From Clitoria ternatea (Eukaryota > Streptophyta > Magnoliopsida > Fabales > Fabaceae), in assembly GCA_037962975.1 (NCBI GenBank), contig CM075669.1, forward strand, positions 191,588,501 through 191,652,500: DNA of 64,000 bases, given 5' to 3'. Within the stretch, counting starts at the first letter, position 1, and every line of letters begins with the position of its first letter. Made by a program: the position numbers and the translations under genes. The notes below the pieces were generated by a model that was given only the letters and a program-made list of their open reading frames with translations, searched no databases and had not been told where the DNA came from. Of the stretch, positions 35,282 to 46,234 are shown one piece after another.

Positions 35282-35640
35282 ATAAATAGTAACTATGCAT
35301 AGTAATAGTAAATAGTAACAGTAAATAGTAAATCATCAGTAGTAACAGTAAATAGTAATTTTTAATAGTAACAATAAATAGTAAATCGTGAATAGTAAAT
35401 TTTGAATAGTAGTGGTAAATGGTAAATCGTGAACAATAACAGTAAATAGTAAATTTTGAATAGTAACAGTAAATAGTAAATTTTGAATAGTAACAGTAAA
35501 TAGTAAATTTTAAATAGTAATGGTAAATAGTAAAATTTAAATAGTAACAGTAACTAATAAATTTTGAATAATAACGGTAAATAATAAGTTTTGAGCAATA
35601 ACAGTAAATGGTAAATTGTGAATAGTAACAGTAAATCATA
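35282..35640. repeat. 27-bp AT-rich tandem repeat, 3' LTR
   Basis: The unit is TTTTGAATAGTAACAGTAAATAGTAAA with variants. The cleanest copies are at 35450-35530, and more degenerate copies lie on both sides. The same array is in the other LTR at 48305-48662. It would lie upstream of the TATA box region in U3 or at its border. Confidence 0.8.
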
Positions 35641-35890
35641 AAAATAACGCATAGTAGAAATTTATTTTTACCATATTAACTTATTCATAATAGTAATAGT
35701 ATATTAATAGTTTAAGAGTGCTAAAAAAATAAATTAAATAATCATAAAAAGAATATAAAAGATATTATTATTTTACACCTCCAGTAGAATCTCTTTTTAC
35801 CAAAAGAGTTTACTTCCCACTAATTTCTTAAGCACTATCTCTCTAGATTCTCTCTCTAATTTTGGTGTAGAAATGTTGTAAATGAGCCAT

Positions 35891-35900
35891 CTATTTATAG
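35891..35900 (-). promoter_or_regulatory. TATA box, chromovirus 3' LTR
   Basis: The minus strand reads CCTATAAATAGATGG. It is identical in the 5' LTR at 48915-48924 and is followed by an AGAGAGA-rich leader. Confidence 0.65.
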
Positions 35901-36184
35901 GAAGAGAATTTTACTATTTAAGATTACTTAATTATTTATTTTACTATTCATGATGTAAGTATTTACCAACCGATGATGTAAGCAATAAGCGATGATGTCG
36001 GCAGTGGCATTTTGGTTATTAGATAAAAGGTTAAGCGTATTTTTGTCATTCTTAAAAAAATGAAAAAATATAAAATTCCAAAAAACTATAAATTGTATAA
36101 CAATCAAAAAGTTCTCAAGAACTATAATCAAATTCCTTTGAAATTTTATTTTAAATAAGAAATAATGAAATTAGGGGTGTGACA

Positions 36185-36205
36185 ACTCTACTCCTCTAAA
36201 AAAAT
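36185..36205 (-). other. Polypurine tract, chromovirus
   Basis: The minus strand reads AATTTTTTTAGAGGAGTAGAG and then reaches the LTR start TGTCACACCC. This matches the polypurine tract style of Tekay/Del elements (GAAATTTTTTTAAG...GTAGA). Confidence 0.65.
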
Positions 36206-36228
36206 TTCGTCTTTGAAATTTACACTTT

Positions 36229-37247
36229 TTAGTAAAATAAATGGGGATGAGACTCTTTCATCTCATTTTCTAGTTCCCATGTAGCATATTCTCATCTCGT
36301 TTCGCTCTAAATAACCTTTACAAGTCGAATTTCCTTGTCCCTTCGCTTTTTTATTCTTCTGTCAGCTATTCTGACAGGTGGTGCATCATATGTAAGATTA
36401 TCTTTAACTTGTATGATATCAGGTTCAATAACGTGTGTAGGGTCAGATATATACTTTCGTAAATTTGAAACATGAAAAACGTTATGGATATTAGAAAGAA
36501 AAGATGGTAATGCTATTTGGTAAGCAAGAGGGCTAACTTTCTGAATTATTTGATATGGACCAATAAATCTAGTGGTTAGTTTTTGAGATTTTATTACCCG
36601 ATCGACCCCAGTCGTATGTGTGACTTTCAAGAATACATGATCGCCTTTTTGAAATTCGAGCGGCTTCCTTCTTTTGTCATGGTAACTTTTCTGCCTGCTT
36701 TGTGCTACCTTCATCTTTTCCTGAACCATTTTGGTTTTATCCGTGGTTTGTTGTACCAACTCTGGTCCTAGCATCAAGTTTTCACCAGTCTCAAACCAAC
36801 ATAGTGGAGTCTTACATTTTTTTTTCATATAATGCCTCAAAAGTTGCCATGCCAATGCTTGCATGGAAACTGTTGTTGTAGGTGAACTCCACATATGGTA
36901 AGAATTGATTCTAACTTCCTTTATGCTCTAACACACAAGCTCGTAACAAGTCCTCTAGAGATTGGATTGTTCTTTCTAATTGTACATCTGTCTGAGGATG
37001 ATATGCTGAACTCAGACGTAGTCTTGTTCCCAAAGCCTTGTGTAAGCTCTTCCAGAATTGTGATGTAAAACGAGGGTCTCGATTAGAAATGATACTTGAA
37101 GGAATTCCATGTAATCTCACAATCTGCTCGATGTATAATTTTGCCAGCTTCTCCATAGGGTAACGAATATTAATGAGAATAAAGTGGGCAGACTTGGTTA
37201 ATCTATCAACTGTTACCCATATTGAATCATGTCCTAATGGAGTTTTG
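36229..37247 (-). pseudogene. Chromovirus integrase C-terminal half and chromodomain
   Basis: This continues the frame of 42705-46095 across the inserted element. The junction restores SLPKTPLGHDSI. WVTVDRLTKSAHF carries the first catalytic Asp. ISNRDPRFTSQFW has Asn where the family has the second Asp. YHPQTDVQLERTIQSLEDLL keeps the Glu. GPYQIIQKVSPLAYQIALP is the GPY/F domain. The end, VKVI...EYATWELENEMKESHPHLF, is a chromodomain, which directs integration to heterochromatin in this clade. Stops: TAG for Trp at about 36908, one frameshift near 36835, and two stops in the chromodomain. Confidence 0.9.
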
Positions 37248-38228
37248 TGTAACATCCTGGATATTTATAGGAAATTTTGAGAAGTGGAAAATATTAATAA
37301 TTATTTTTAGGAATTTATTTGATATTTTTAGGAATTATTGGTTAATTATAAAAGGTTTGATTAGAAGAAGAGAGGTTTAATTTAAATCTTTAAAGAAATC
37401 ATAAAGGAAATGGAGAAATAACCGGCTGAAAAGGTAACCGGTTGCCATGGGTTTAAATAAAGGTTTCTCTCTCTCAATAATTCACTTCTACGAGAACCTT
37501 CTTCTTCTCCTTCATCAGTTTCTCTTCTTCCTTTCCTTCCTCCATTGTTGCGAGCTGCATGCTCTGTGGGGAAGTCCAGTTTGCATCAAAACCTTGAGAT
37601 AATCACATTTCTGTGGCAGTGGTTTCGAGGTATGTCCATGGGTACCATTAATTTCGCCTTTTCCCTTCTCTTTTCTCTTTGGGAAATTTGGATTTCTTGG
37701 GGTAACGAAGAAAAGCTGCGTAGCTTCCATTTTCATGGCATCTAAGCATGAAGATGAAGCTTGGTAGCATGGGTGATCCATTTATGCATTCTTCCTTTTT
37801 CTTCCTCTCTTGGCCGAACCATGTACATGCATGTGGGGGTACTGTTCCGATCTCCACTCCTTTTGGCCGTGAGCCTTAAAGTGTCCCTTAACCGTGTGAG
37901 TTGTGGTACGATGTAACGTGTTTCAGGTTCCAAACCCGTAGGTAGTGGAACAACACTGGTGGAATGCTTAAAGGAGTTGGTGCTAGAACGACCATCAGTG
38001 GGACGATTAAAGGAGTTGCTGCTGGAACGGTGGTGGAACTGTGAACCCAACGACTGTTAAAACGTGGAACAGAGGTAAGGGGGTGTTCGGGTTATAATTA
38101 ATTAGAATAGGACATACTGTCCGAGTCGTTGAGATATTTGTAAACTGGGTAAGAAGTAATGCTGGAAGAAAAGTATGTGAATGTGTATGAATGTATGTAT
38201 GGATGTGCACACCGATCGGTTTGGGATC

Positions 38229-38249
38229 ATGTGTGTGTGTGTGTGTGTG
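38229..38249. repeat. (GT)n microsatellite
   Basis: A run of about ten GT dinucleotides, shortly before the copia LTR insertion site. Confidence 0.85.
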
Positions 38250-38263
38250 ATTGAAGAAATATC

Positions 38264-39525
38264 TGTTAGGGAATCCTATTAAGGTCAGGCAGCGGAAACA
38301 CAAAGGATTCCCAAAATAATTGCAAACACGTATGTCTCAAAGCATTATGCTAAATTAAAATTTTTAATTAGGGTTTACCTCTTGTAGACGCAGAACAAGA
38401 TCCTCGATCGAAGCAATTGTAGCTTCGCCCTTAGGAGTTCACACGAGCACTCCCACCAGAAAAACAGAGCTCCGAATGCTAGTACGGAATTTTGTTTTCG
38501 TCTAATTTCTAAGCAGCAGCCTATGAGCATCTCATGCTCTATATACAGGCTTAGGTATTGACTTGAGCTCTCATTAAACATTGGGCTCCTTACTCATTCT
38601 AAATGAGTTAGGCCCAAATAATTTTATTTTCAATCCAACTAAAATAAAACTATCCTCTGGCGGGCTTACTCTATGTGTGTGACCCTATAGGTAAAATATT
38701 CGGTTATATTAATAATAAACTATTTTATTATTAATATAAAATAAGAGCGGTATCTAGCAATACATCATTATGTCCGAATATTATTTATCATCGACATGAC
38801 CTATAAGTGATAATTATTTTATATATCTATTCCTTTTGTCACGATATCTAATTGGGCCCAAGGCATGGTCGTCGTCATCCTTGTATGGCCCAATTCATTT
38901 TACTTGATACCAGAGTAGACTTTATAGAATAAATATCTAATATTTATTCGTCCTAGCATGGCCATGCATTTCATTAGTCTCACTCCATCAAGTGGCCCAT
39001 AGATATCACTCCTGTCACATAGGAGAGACAAATTCCATCTACATCACTCACATCCCTCTGCATAATTTATCTATTGCCTAATCATAATCTTTATGGTCAT
39101 CTTATTACAGATAACGTTTGATTGTATTAAAACAATAAACTCCTTATGTAGGAATCGTAGTGACTTCAGGTCGAAGGACTACATACCATTATCACATTGA
39201 GAACCGTTTATGACACTCATGTAACGATCCATACAACGTTCTCATGGTGGGTCTGTCTAGTACAACATTACCCTTAATGTGTACCCGTGTAAAGACTTGA
39301 TATCATATATCCATGATTTGTAAGATCAAATCATCAGTACATTTACACACTAATCTTAATGTATTTACATGTCCCCATGTAAATACTTGATTAGGGACGT
39401 TTTAGGAATAATTCTCATATGACCTATTATTCCAGGATAAATAGCATTTGTCTAAAACTGAAAATACTAATTTTATTAATAAGTTAAAATTGATACATTA
39501 ATAGCTCGTAGTGCATACACCAACA
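38264..39525 (-). mobile_element. Copia-type solo LTR
   Basis: 1262 bp with perfect 5-bp duplications ATATC (38259-38263 and 39526-39530). The plus strand reads TGTTAGGGAATCC...CACCAACA. Read on the minus strand it starts TGTTGGTGTATGCAC, has a TATA-like GCCTGTATATAGAGCATG (about 38530-38547) and ends TTCCGCTGCCTGACC...CCCTAACA, the style of plant Ty1/copia LTRs. No internal region, so one LTR remains after recombination. Superfamily assignment is from resemblance. Confidence 0.85.
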
Positions 39526-39781
39526 ATATCTGATGTTATTGCTGAATGAAAGCTGTGAATGTATAAGTATACATGTATGTATGTGAACACCGATCAGTTT
39601 CTGATCATTTGTATATGACTTGAGAAATAATTGATGCTGTGATATTTGAGATGATGCCGAATGAGTATAAATGAATGTGTATGGATGCATGTATGTGGAC
39701 ACCGATCGGTTTCTGATCGTGTGTGTGTGGCTTGAGCCGATTGAAATTAAAATATTTAATGCTGTGATAATCGGTATTTGT

Positions 39782-39901
39782 TGGCAATGTAATGAATGGG
39801 CTTGACAAGCAGGCCACCCAGTGGCAATGTGATGAATGGGCTTGACAAGCAAGTCGCCCAGTGGCAACGTGATGAATGGGTTTGACAAGTCGGTCACCCT
39901 G
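39782..39901. repeat. 40-bp tandem repeat, three copies
   Basis: Units start at 39782, 39822 and 39862, each TGGCAATGTGATGAATGGGC followed by TTGACAAGC and a CCCAG end. The third copy differs at several positions. It lies in the chimeric LTR, between the copia insertion and the CCGAGTG array. Confidence 0.9.
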
Positions 39902-40234
39902 TGTTGTGAGCACATGCTAGTTTCTGGTAGTTGCATTTGTTGATTGTTGATAATATGAAATGATTGAGATGTGATTATGTGGTATGGGACGGCCGATGGT
40001 ATATATAGCCCCTCATTTCCGGCTCCCGTGGTTTTTGTGCCCAATTGAGCTACCCAGTGGTCAAGTAAGACCCAGTGGTCGAGGTGGAGAGTCAAGCAGG
40101 ACTCGGTGAACCAAGCAGGGTTCACGGGGTGTTAAGTAGGACCCCCAGCTGAAGGCCGATCCTTTAGTATCCGGATACTAGGCATCGATTTTATGTGAGA
40201 GTCAGTTGTGACAATTGATGATTTGATGATTTTG

Positions 40235-41620
40235 CCGAGTGCAGTTTGTTTTAATTGCCGAATGAGAATTTGATATATTTGATGGGTATGAATTGACTTA
40301 TTTACCGAATGTGATTAGCTGTATTTCCCGAGTGATTGGCTGTATTTGTCGAGTGTAGATTATTATATTTGCCGAGTGAGATTTGTTGTACTTGTAGAGT
40401 GAGGTTTGCCATATTTACCGAGTGAGAATTGATGAGTATGATGTTATATTTGCTGAGTGCAATTTATTATATATGACGAGTGTAAACGGGTATAATTGCT
40501 GGGTGTGCTATGTTATATTTACTGAGTGGTAAATTATCATATTTGCTGAATGAGGTTGAATATAATTGCCGAGTGTGAAGTATTATAGTTGCTGAGCATG
40601 AATTGTTATGATTGCTGAGTGTTAATTTGTTATAATTGCCGAATGAAAATTGAACTAATTGTTGAGTGTAATTTCATATTTTTGCCGAGGGATTGATATA
40701 TTTTCCGAGTGGAAAATTGTGATATTTGCTGAGTGGAAGTTACTTGCTGAACGTTACTTGTTAGGATGGTCGAAGGAGCACTGTTATATTGCTGAGAGTG
40801 AATTACTATAATGCCGAGTATTAATGGATATATTGCCGAGTGAGTTACTTGCTGAGTGAAATATGCAGTTTTGAGGATAAAACAATCAGACGGAGTTTCT
40901 ACTCGTCTTTTATTTGAATTCCGTTCTAGATTAATTATGATGCTAAACACTCACCCTTGCTGTTGTTTTCAATTTAGTAACCAGTGACAGGGAGGAGGTC
41001 GGAGCCCTGGAGTCGCGCCAAGCGGGAGATCGATGCCAAGGCCCGAGTGATTTTGAGTGATTGTAATATATATAGGTGTATAATGAGTTTTCCGAGTGTG
41101 TGATATTACATATATGCTGAATTAACTTGAATAGGATGTGAATTTATGCTATATTATGATTGATATTTATTTTCATGTGTTTGCTGTAGCAGTCTATTAC
41201 CGAGTGAATCATGCCTGAGTGGGTTCATTCCCGTCCGAGCGAGGGCCGGTCGGTTTGGTGTCTGTTTTGCTTCTGTGGGAATTCCTCGTTCCCTTTCCGA
41301 GTGAAGAAAGAGTATAAGGATTCCGAGTGAAGAAAGAGTGTGATGTTTCTGAGTAAAGGAAAAGTAGAATGTTTCCGAGTGAAAATTAGAGTGTTTCCGA
41401 GTGAAGGAGGTTAGATTATCCCTGAGTGAGCTGTGACCGAGCGAACTATTCCTGAATGAAGAGTAGGAATGAGTCAAACGTGGTATGCCCGAGTGAATGG
41501 AAGTTGAGAGTTTTCCGAGTGAACCTTTTCTGAGTGATGTGAGGTTAAGCTGTTACCGAGTGATATATAACCGAATGGGCCTATTCTTGAGTAAAACCCC
41601 GACTTGAGTTTCCCGTGTGC
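40235..41620 (+). repeat. CCGAGTG heptamer array of the chimeric LTR
   Basis: Two blocks are separated by the acceptor-like region. 40235-40860 has many degenerate forms (TGCCGAGTG, TGCTGAGTG, TACCGAGTG). 41296-41570 has mostly TTCCGAGTGAA. The heptamers alternate with AT-rich spacers such as TTGTTATATTTG. Confidence 0.75.
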
Positions 41621-41635
41621 GTTTGGTTCGCTCAG

Positions 41636-41730
41636 GCTTAATGTGTGGCATTCGCTCAAGCGAGTCAGCACTCGCTTAAGCGACTCTCAAATTTCGCCTA
41701 GGAACGTTGGGGTCTCGCTCAGGCGAATGC
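41636..41730. repeat. CTCAAGCGAG mini-palindrome cluster
   Basis: TTCGCTCAAGCGAG, CTCGCTTAAGCGAC and CTCGCTCAGGCGAA follow each other after the CCGAGTG array. It has the same position and type as the clusters at 7180, 52290 and 62228. Confidence 0.75.
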
Positions 41731-42006
41731 ACCCCTGTCTTCTTCTTCTTCTTCCGCTGTTTTAACTACACCTTATCAATGAACGTACTTCTGATCGGAT
41801 GGTATTCTACGAACGTTTTCATTATATTTTTATATATATATATATACTTTTATTAAAGGATTTATTTTCGATCGGTTTTAGTTATTCTAAGTATGATTTA
41901 TTATTTGGAATGTAATTAAGAAAAGTAAATATTATTTTACATCAAGGCCGAGTGGATTGTTTATTAAATGCAAAAAATTTATTGTGAAAAATGATTGAAT
42001 TGACTA

Positions 42007-42032
42007 GGGATGGGTGACCTCCTGGGAAGTTC
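42007..42032 (+). ncRNA. Truncated 5S-like segment in the 5' LTR tail
   Basis: GGGATGGGTGACCTCCTGGG matches the C-box region of plant 5S rRNA. Only the 3' part is present. The sequence just before it (ATTGAATTGAC) is not 5S-like, so the junction between long LTR and Cassandra-like tail falls here. Confidence 0.65.
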
Positions 42033-42132
42033 TCAGGAAATGTGTGAGTGAGGATAAAAGCACATTAGAAAGGTCTCGTGTTGGTCTGTGGGGCGAGTCG
42101 TTCATTCCTGAAAAGCGGCTGGGGTGTTACAG

Positions 42133-42144
42133 TGGTATCAGAGC
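42133..42144 (+). other. Primer binding site (initiator tRNA-Met type)
   Basis: TGGTATCAGAGC lies one base after the LTR end GTGTTACA. It is complementary to the 3' end of plant initiator tRNA-Met, the usual primer for many plant LTR elements including Cassandra. Confidence 0.85.
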
Positions 42145-42480
42145 CTAGCCTCTCCTAGTATGGTATGGTTCGGGCACGAACCAGGTGGAAGCTGGTGGGC
42201 ATGTGACATCCTGGCGCTGTTGACGGCGGGGAGTGATCGCCGGTGCATGGGCACGGACAAGGAGCGGCTCCTGGCAGGCTTCCAGCGGGGAATGTGGCAT
42301 CTCGGGCACTGTTGAGGGCGGGGAGTGATCGCCGGTACATAGGCACGGACAAGGAGCGGCTCCTGGCAGGCTTCCAGTGGGAGGGACACATGAATAAACC
42401 AAATACATACCAGAATGAGAGGGATCCAAAGACTGTATAGGTATGGGACTATACAGTCGAGGATAGCTTAAAGAAATGAA
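42145..42480 (+). other. Non-coding internal region of the chimeric element
   Basis: It contains a 92-bp direct duplication (units from about 42216 and 42308, with GGGGAGTGATCGCCGGT and GAGCGGCTCCTGGCAGGC) and a perfect 10-bp inverted repeat at 42431-42440/42449-42458 (GACTGTATAG). AATGAGAGGGATCC (42413) may be the polypurine tract. The overlapping ORFs are products of the GC-rich duplication and are not credible genes. Confidence 0.6.
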
Positions 42481-42514
42481 TTTGTGCTACCTATACCAAC
42501 AAATGCATTAGCCT

Positions 42515-42600
42515 TTTCGGTGGCCTATCACTTAAGAACTCCAAAGTTAAGCGTGCTTAACTTGGAGTAATTCTGGGATGGGTGACCTCCTGGGAAGTTC
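42515..42600 (+). ncRNA. 5S rRNA-like segment in the 3' LTR remnant (Cassandra-like)
   Basis: CATCAGAACTCC of 5S appears as TATCACTTAAGAACTCC. Then come AAGTTAAGCGTGCTT (box A region), GAGTAATTCTGGGATG (intermediate element region) and GGGTGACCTCCTGGGAAGTTC (box C region). These are the internal promoter blocks of plant 5S genes in order. Cassandra TRIM elements are known to carry transcribable 5S-derived LTRs. This is not a ribosomal gene: it is diverged and continues into LTR tail sequence ending GGGGCGTTACA. Confidence 0.75.
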
Positions 42601-42704
42601 TTAAGAAATGTGTAAGTGAGGACAAAAGCACATTGGAAAGGTCTCGTGTTGGTCTGTGGGGCCAATCGTTCATTCCTGAAAAGAGGCCGGGGCGTTACAT
42701 TTTG

Positions 42705-45700
42705 GGTAAAGAAGTCACAAAATTCATGGTAATGCTATCCCATTTCCATTCTGGTATTTCCATTGATTGTAGCATTCCAGGGGGTTTTTGATGTTTTACT
42801 TTAACCTTTTAGCAAATTAGACATGCAACCACGTACTCCACCACCGCTTTCTTCATTCCAGACCACCAAAATAACTTCTTTAAATCTTGATACATTTTAG
42901 TAGCTTTGGGATGAATGATCATATAACTTTTATGGCCTTCTTCCAAAATTGCTTTCCTCAACTCCTCTTGGTCAGGAATACACACTTGATCCTTATACCT
43001 CAGCAATTGGTCATTTCCCACATTAAAGTCGACTTCTTTTCCTTATTTCAAGAGTTCTTCCTTCTCTTGCAGGAATTCGTCCTCTCGTTGAGCCTCTAAA
43101 ACTTGCCTCAGGAATTCACTTGTTACTTGCAACGCTCCTAATCTGTAGCTATTAGTATTAACCTTTCTTGCTAGGTTAAGATCTCTGAAGTTCTCTATCA
43201 ATTCCAGCTCTTTAATCATCATCGTGGACACATGCAGAGACTTTCGACTCAAAGCATCAACTACTACGTTCGCTTTTCTAGGATGGTATTGCAACTCAAA
43301 GTCGTAGTCCTTTAAGAACTCCATCCATCTTCGTTGCCTCATGTTTAACTCCTTTTGGTCAAATAAATACCTGAGACTCTTATAATCGCTAAACACATTG
43401 AATGTTACACCGTATAGATAATGCCTCCAAATCTTTAAGGCAAAAACTACAGCAGCTAATTCTAAGTCATGGGTAGGATAGTTAATCTCATGTTGCCTTA
43501 ATTAGCGCGACGCATAGGCTACAACCTTCTTATCTTGCATGAGTTCACTTCCTAGTCCTTGTTTAGATGCATCACAGTAAACTTCAAAACTTCGATATGG
43601 ATCAGGGAGTACTAACACCGACGAAGAAGTAAGTCGATCTTTCAGCTCTTAGAAACTATTCTCACATTGTGTCGTCCACACAAAAAGTTGTCCTTTCCGT
43701 GTTAGCTTGGTCAGTGGATATGCTAACTTTGAAAATCCTTCAATGAATCTCCCATAGTATCCAACCAAGCCCAAGAAACTTGTGATCTCAGTGATTGTGG
43801 TCGGTCTTTCCCATTTCAAAACTGCTTCCACCTTGGAAGGGTCTACAGCTATTCCTCCTTGACTAATTACATGTCCTAAAAAGTTCACCTCTTCCAACCA
43901 AAATTCACACTTCAGCAGCTTTGCATACAATTGTTTCTTTTTCAGGATTTCCAACACAACCTTCAAGTGTTCAACATGTTCTTCTCTACTTTTAGAGTAC
44001 ACTAGTATATCATCAATGAAAACCACTACAAATTTATCTAGATATGGATGAAAAATCTGATTCATGTAATCCATGAATACGGCTGGTGCATTAGTTACAC
44101 CAAAAGGCATCACTAGATATTCGTAATGGCCATAACGTTTCTAAAAGCAGTTTTCGATACATCTTCTTTCTTCACCTTTATTTGATGGTATCCAGACCTC
44201 AAATCAATCTTGGAGAACACAGTGGCACCACACAGTTGATCCATCAGGTCATCAATCATTGATAAAGGATATCTGTTCTTGATCATCACCTTGTTCAGTT
44301 GCTGATAATCTACACACAACCTCATACTACCATCCTTTTTCTTAACCAATAACACTTTTGCACCCCAGGGGGATACACTAGGTCGTATAAACTGCTTCTC
44401 TATCATCTCTTCAAGTTGTTTCTTCAACTCTACTAATTCTAGAGACGATATTCAGTATGGTGCAATTGAAATTGGTCCAACTCTCGGTACTAGATCAATG
44501 GCGAATTCCACTTCTCTTTCTAGGGTAAACCATGGATATCTTCTGGAAAAACGTCAGGAAATTCACACACGACCGACAGATTTTTGATTTTTGGTTCTTG
44601 CTCTCATTTCATTGAAAGCAATAACATGAATCCTTGAGCCCCTCCTTTTAAAGAGGCACTCACTTGGTTGGCGGTTAGAAATCTCGAATCCTCTGGATTC
44701 AAATTTACAGGTTCTTTAAACATTATGGTTTTATTATGACAATCTATTAGAACATGATTATCAGACAACCAATCTAGCCCAATAATAACTTCTAAGCCAG
44801 AAAGAAGTAAGCAAAAGAGATTAGCCTTAAAGTCCCTACTACCTATGACAATAGGGTATTCCCAACAGGCTTTAGAAGTGACAATGAGATTATTCCCAAG
44901 AGTATGAATAGATAAATCAAATGGCAATTCTATCACAGGTAATTTTAGTTTTTCTACACAGTCATTAGCAATAAAGGAATGTGATGCACTTGAGTCATAC
45001 ATAACAGTTAAAGGAATCTTATTAATGATACACTTACCTTCCATCATGGAGTTAGAATGGGATGCTTCTTCCCCATTAATTACAAAAACCTTTCCTTTCG
45101 CCTTCGGCCTTCCGACTGCACTGTGTATGCCTCCTTTAGTATTTATGGATGTACTTGCACCTTCAGGGTGCTCCCTCTTTATCTCTGGGCAATCCTTGAT
45201 GTGATAACCCAGTTTGTTATACTTAAAGCAAATATAAGTGTTTTTGGGATAATCCCTTTTCAAATGGGGTCCTCCACAGATAAAACATTTAAATTTTAGT
45301 GCAGGTGTTGGATAATAGCTTCCAGATGAAGCTTGGGGTTTGTTAGGAATAGGTGCTACTCCAAACCAATGAAATGGCGCTTGGTAAGGCTTTTTTTCTC
45401 CTAAATTCTCTTCTTTGGTGATGGTGAGGTCCTCCACTTCTCATTTCTCCCGCCTTGTGAATGGATTCGTGGCTTTTGGTCATTCTGTCCTTGTGATTCT
45501 CTTCGAAGATCCTGTAGCGATTTACCAATACAGAAAATTCATGGATTTCTTGCGTTCATATAGCTTTGATTTTTGGCCGCAATCCGTTTACAAACTTTGC
45601 GCACCGATCACCTTCATTAGTAGCATCATTATAATGAGAATAAAAATGAGATAGCTCTTCAAACCTGGATGCGTACTCCCCTACGGTTATATTTCCTTGG

Positions 45701-46095
45701 GTCAGCGACAAAAATTTGAATTGTCTTTTCTCCTTAACATCAGCTGGAAAGTATTTTTCCAGGAACATATCCTTGAAATAATTCCAGGTGATTTCAACGT
45801 GGTTAACTTCGAATTATCTACGCATGTTATCCCACCAATGTTCGGTATCCTCGAATGAGGCATAAGTAGCGAAGACTACTTTATCAGCCTCAGTACATTG
45901 CAATACTCAAAAGATCTTCTCTATCTCTCAGATCCAGATTTGTGCTCCATCAGGGTTGTATCCTCCCTTGAAACAAGGTGGATTACGCTTTTTGAACAAG
46001 TCTAACCTTCTCAAGGCATCATTACCTTGACCTTCGCATGCTCTCATTGCATTGATTAAGCGTTCTATAACTCTAGTAAGATTGTTTCTAGCCAT
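42705..46095 (-). pseudogene. Chromovirus gag-pol, N-terminal to mid-integrase
   Basis: Gag starts at 46093-46095. Its core FLEKYFPADVKEKRQFKFLSL is near 45740, and two degraded CCHC knuckles lie at about 45240-45290 (CFICGGPH, then CFKYNKLG with Cys to Tyr). Protease: MYDSSASHSFI (about 45000) and IIGLDWL. RT: AKVLLVKKKDGSMRLCVDY (44330), a one-base deletion near 44141, then FIDDILVYSKS (about 44010) and FLGLVGYYGRFI. RNase H: VFSDYKSLRYLFDQ and ANVVVDALSRKS. Integrase zinc domain: HKSYMIIHPKATKMY and CLIC. Several stops sit where Gln or Trp is expected (for instance TAA for Gln near 42809). The frame continues at 37247. Confidence 0.9.
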
Positions 46096-46234
46096 TCTTT
46101 TCCTGTATCACAGTAACTGAGACTTGTCATATCAATCACAGTTACTACCAAGTCAGATATTCTATTTTCTATCACCTACATAGAGTTTACAGACAAAGCA
46201 AGATAGACCTTTCCCCAGGCCTACGGGATTAACT

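Larger units (their letters stand above)
33194..36184 (-). repeat. 3' LTR of the chromovirus
   Basis: 2991 bp, matching 46250-49247 nearly base for base by eye, with scattered substitutions and a few indels. It carries a TATA box (35891-35900), an AGTCCTTGCATAGG repeat zone (34800-34990) and the 27-bp AGTAACAGTAAAT repeat. A 33-35 bp stretch near 33785 (AATAACATGAACAGC) differs from the 5' LTR. The minus-strand ORF at 35274-35639 is only the tandem repeat in frame. Confidence 0.9.
37630..40977 (+). other. Candidate LTR-internal intron
   Basis: The donor is CGAG/GTATGT (GT at 37630-37631). The acceptor is TTTTCAATTTAG (AG at 40976-40977), preceded by CTCACCCTTGCTGTTG. The interval is 3348 nt, or about 2081 nt without the copia insertion. 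The order and surroundings match the candidate introns at 4428 and 52769. Confidence 0.35.
37248..42131 (+). repeat. 5' LTR of the chimeric element
   Basis: It starts TGTAACATCC and ends GGTGTTACA next to TGGTATCAGAGC. Excluding the copia insertion and its duplication it is about 3.6 kb. It has a TTAAATAAA TATA-like site (37452), a CT-rich leader (37465-37550), a donor-like site (37630), the CCGAGTG array and an acceptor-like site (40977). The ORFs at 37515-38303 and 39484-40125 have no domains. Confidence 0.75.
37248..42699 (+). mobile_element. Chimeric LTR element: long LTR plus Cassandra-like 5S tail
   Basis: It is flanked by a perfect 5-bp duplication TTTTG (37243-37247 and 42700-42704) inside the chromovirus integrase frame. 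The start is TGTAACATCCTGG and the end is GGGGCGTTACA. The first 4.76 kb resemble the other long CCGAGTG LTRs. From 42007 on, the LTR changes to a 5S-like segment and ends GGGGTGTTACA at 42131, followed by the PBS. A short internal part then leads to a second, longer copy of the 5S-bearing LTR tail (to 42699). There is no coding sequence, so it would depend on proteins from another element. The copia solo LTR at 38264 is a later insertion. Confidence 0.8.

Noticed and set aside
35274..35639. 121-codon ORF rich in Tyr, Ile and Lys
   Set aside because: It is the minus-strand reading of the 27-bp tandem repeat in the chromovirus LTR, where the unit length is a multiple of three.
42133..42144. 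tRNA gene
   Set aside because: It is only the 12-nt complement of a tRNA 3' end next to an LTR, which is a primer binding site.
42138..42440. Several GC-rich ORFs on both strands (up to 94 codons)
   Set aside because: They are products of the 92-bp duplication in the non-coding internal region. None matches a family.
42515..42600. Functional 5S rRNA gene
   Set aside because: It is diverged, has no clean 5' end, continues into LTR tail sequence and is not in a ribosomal array.
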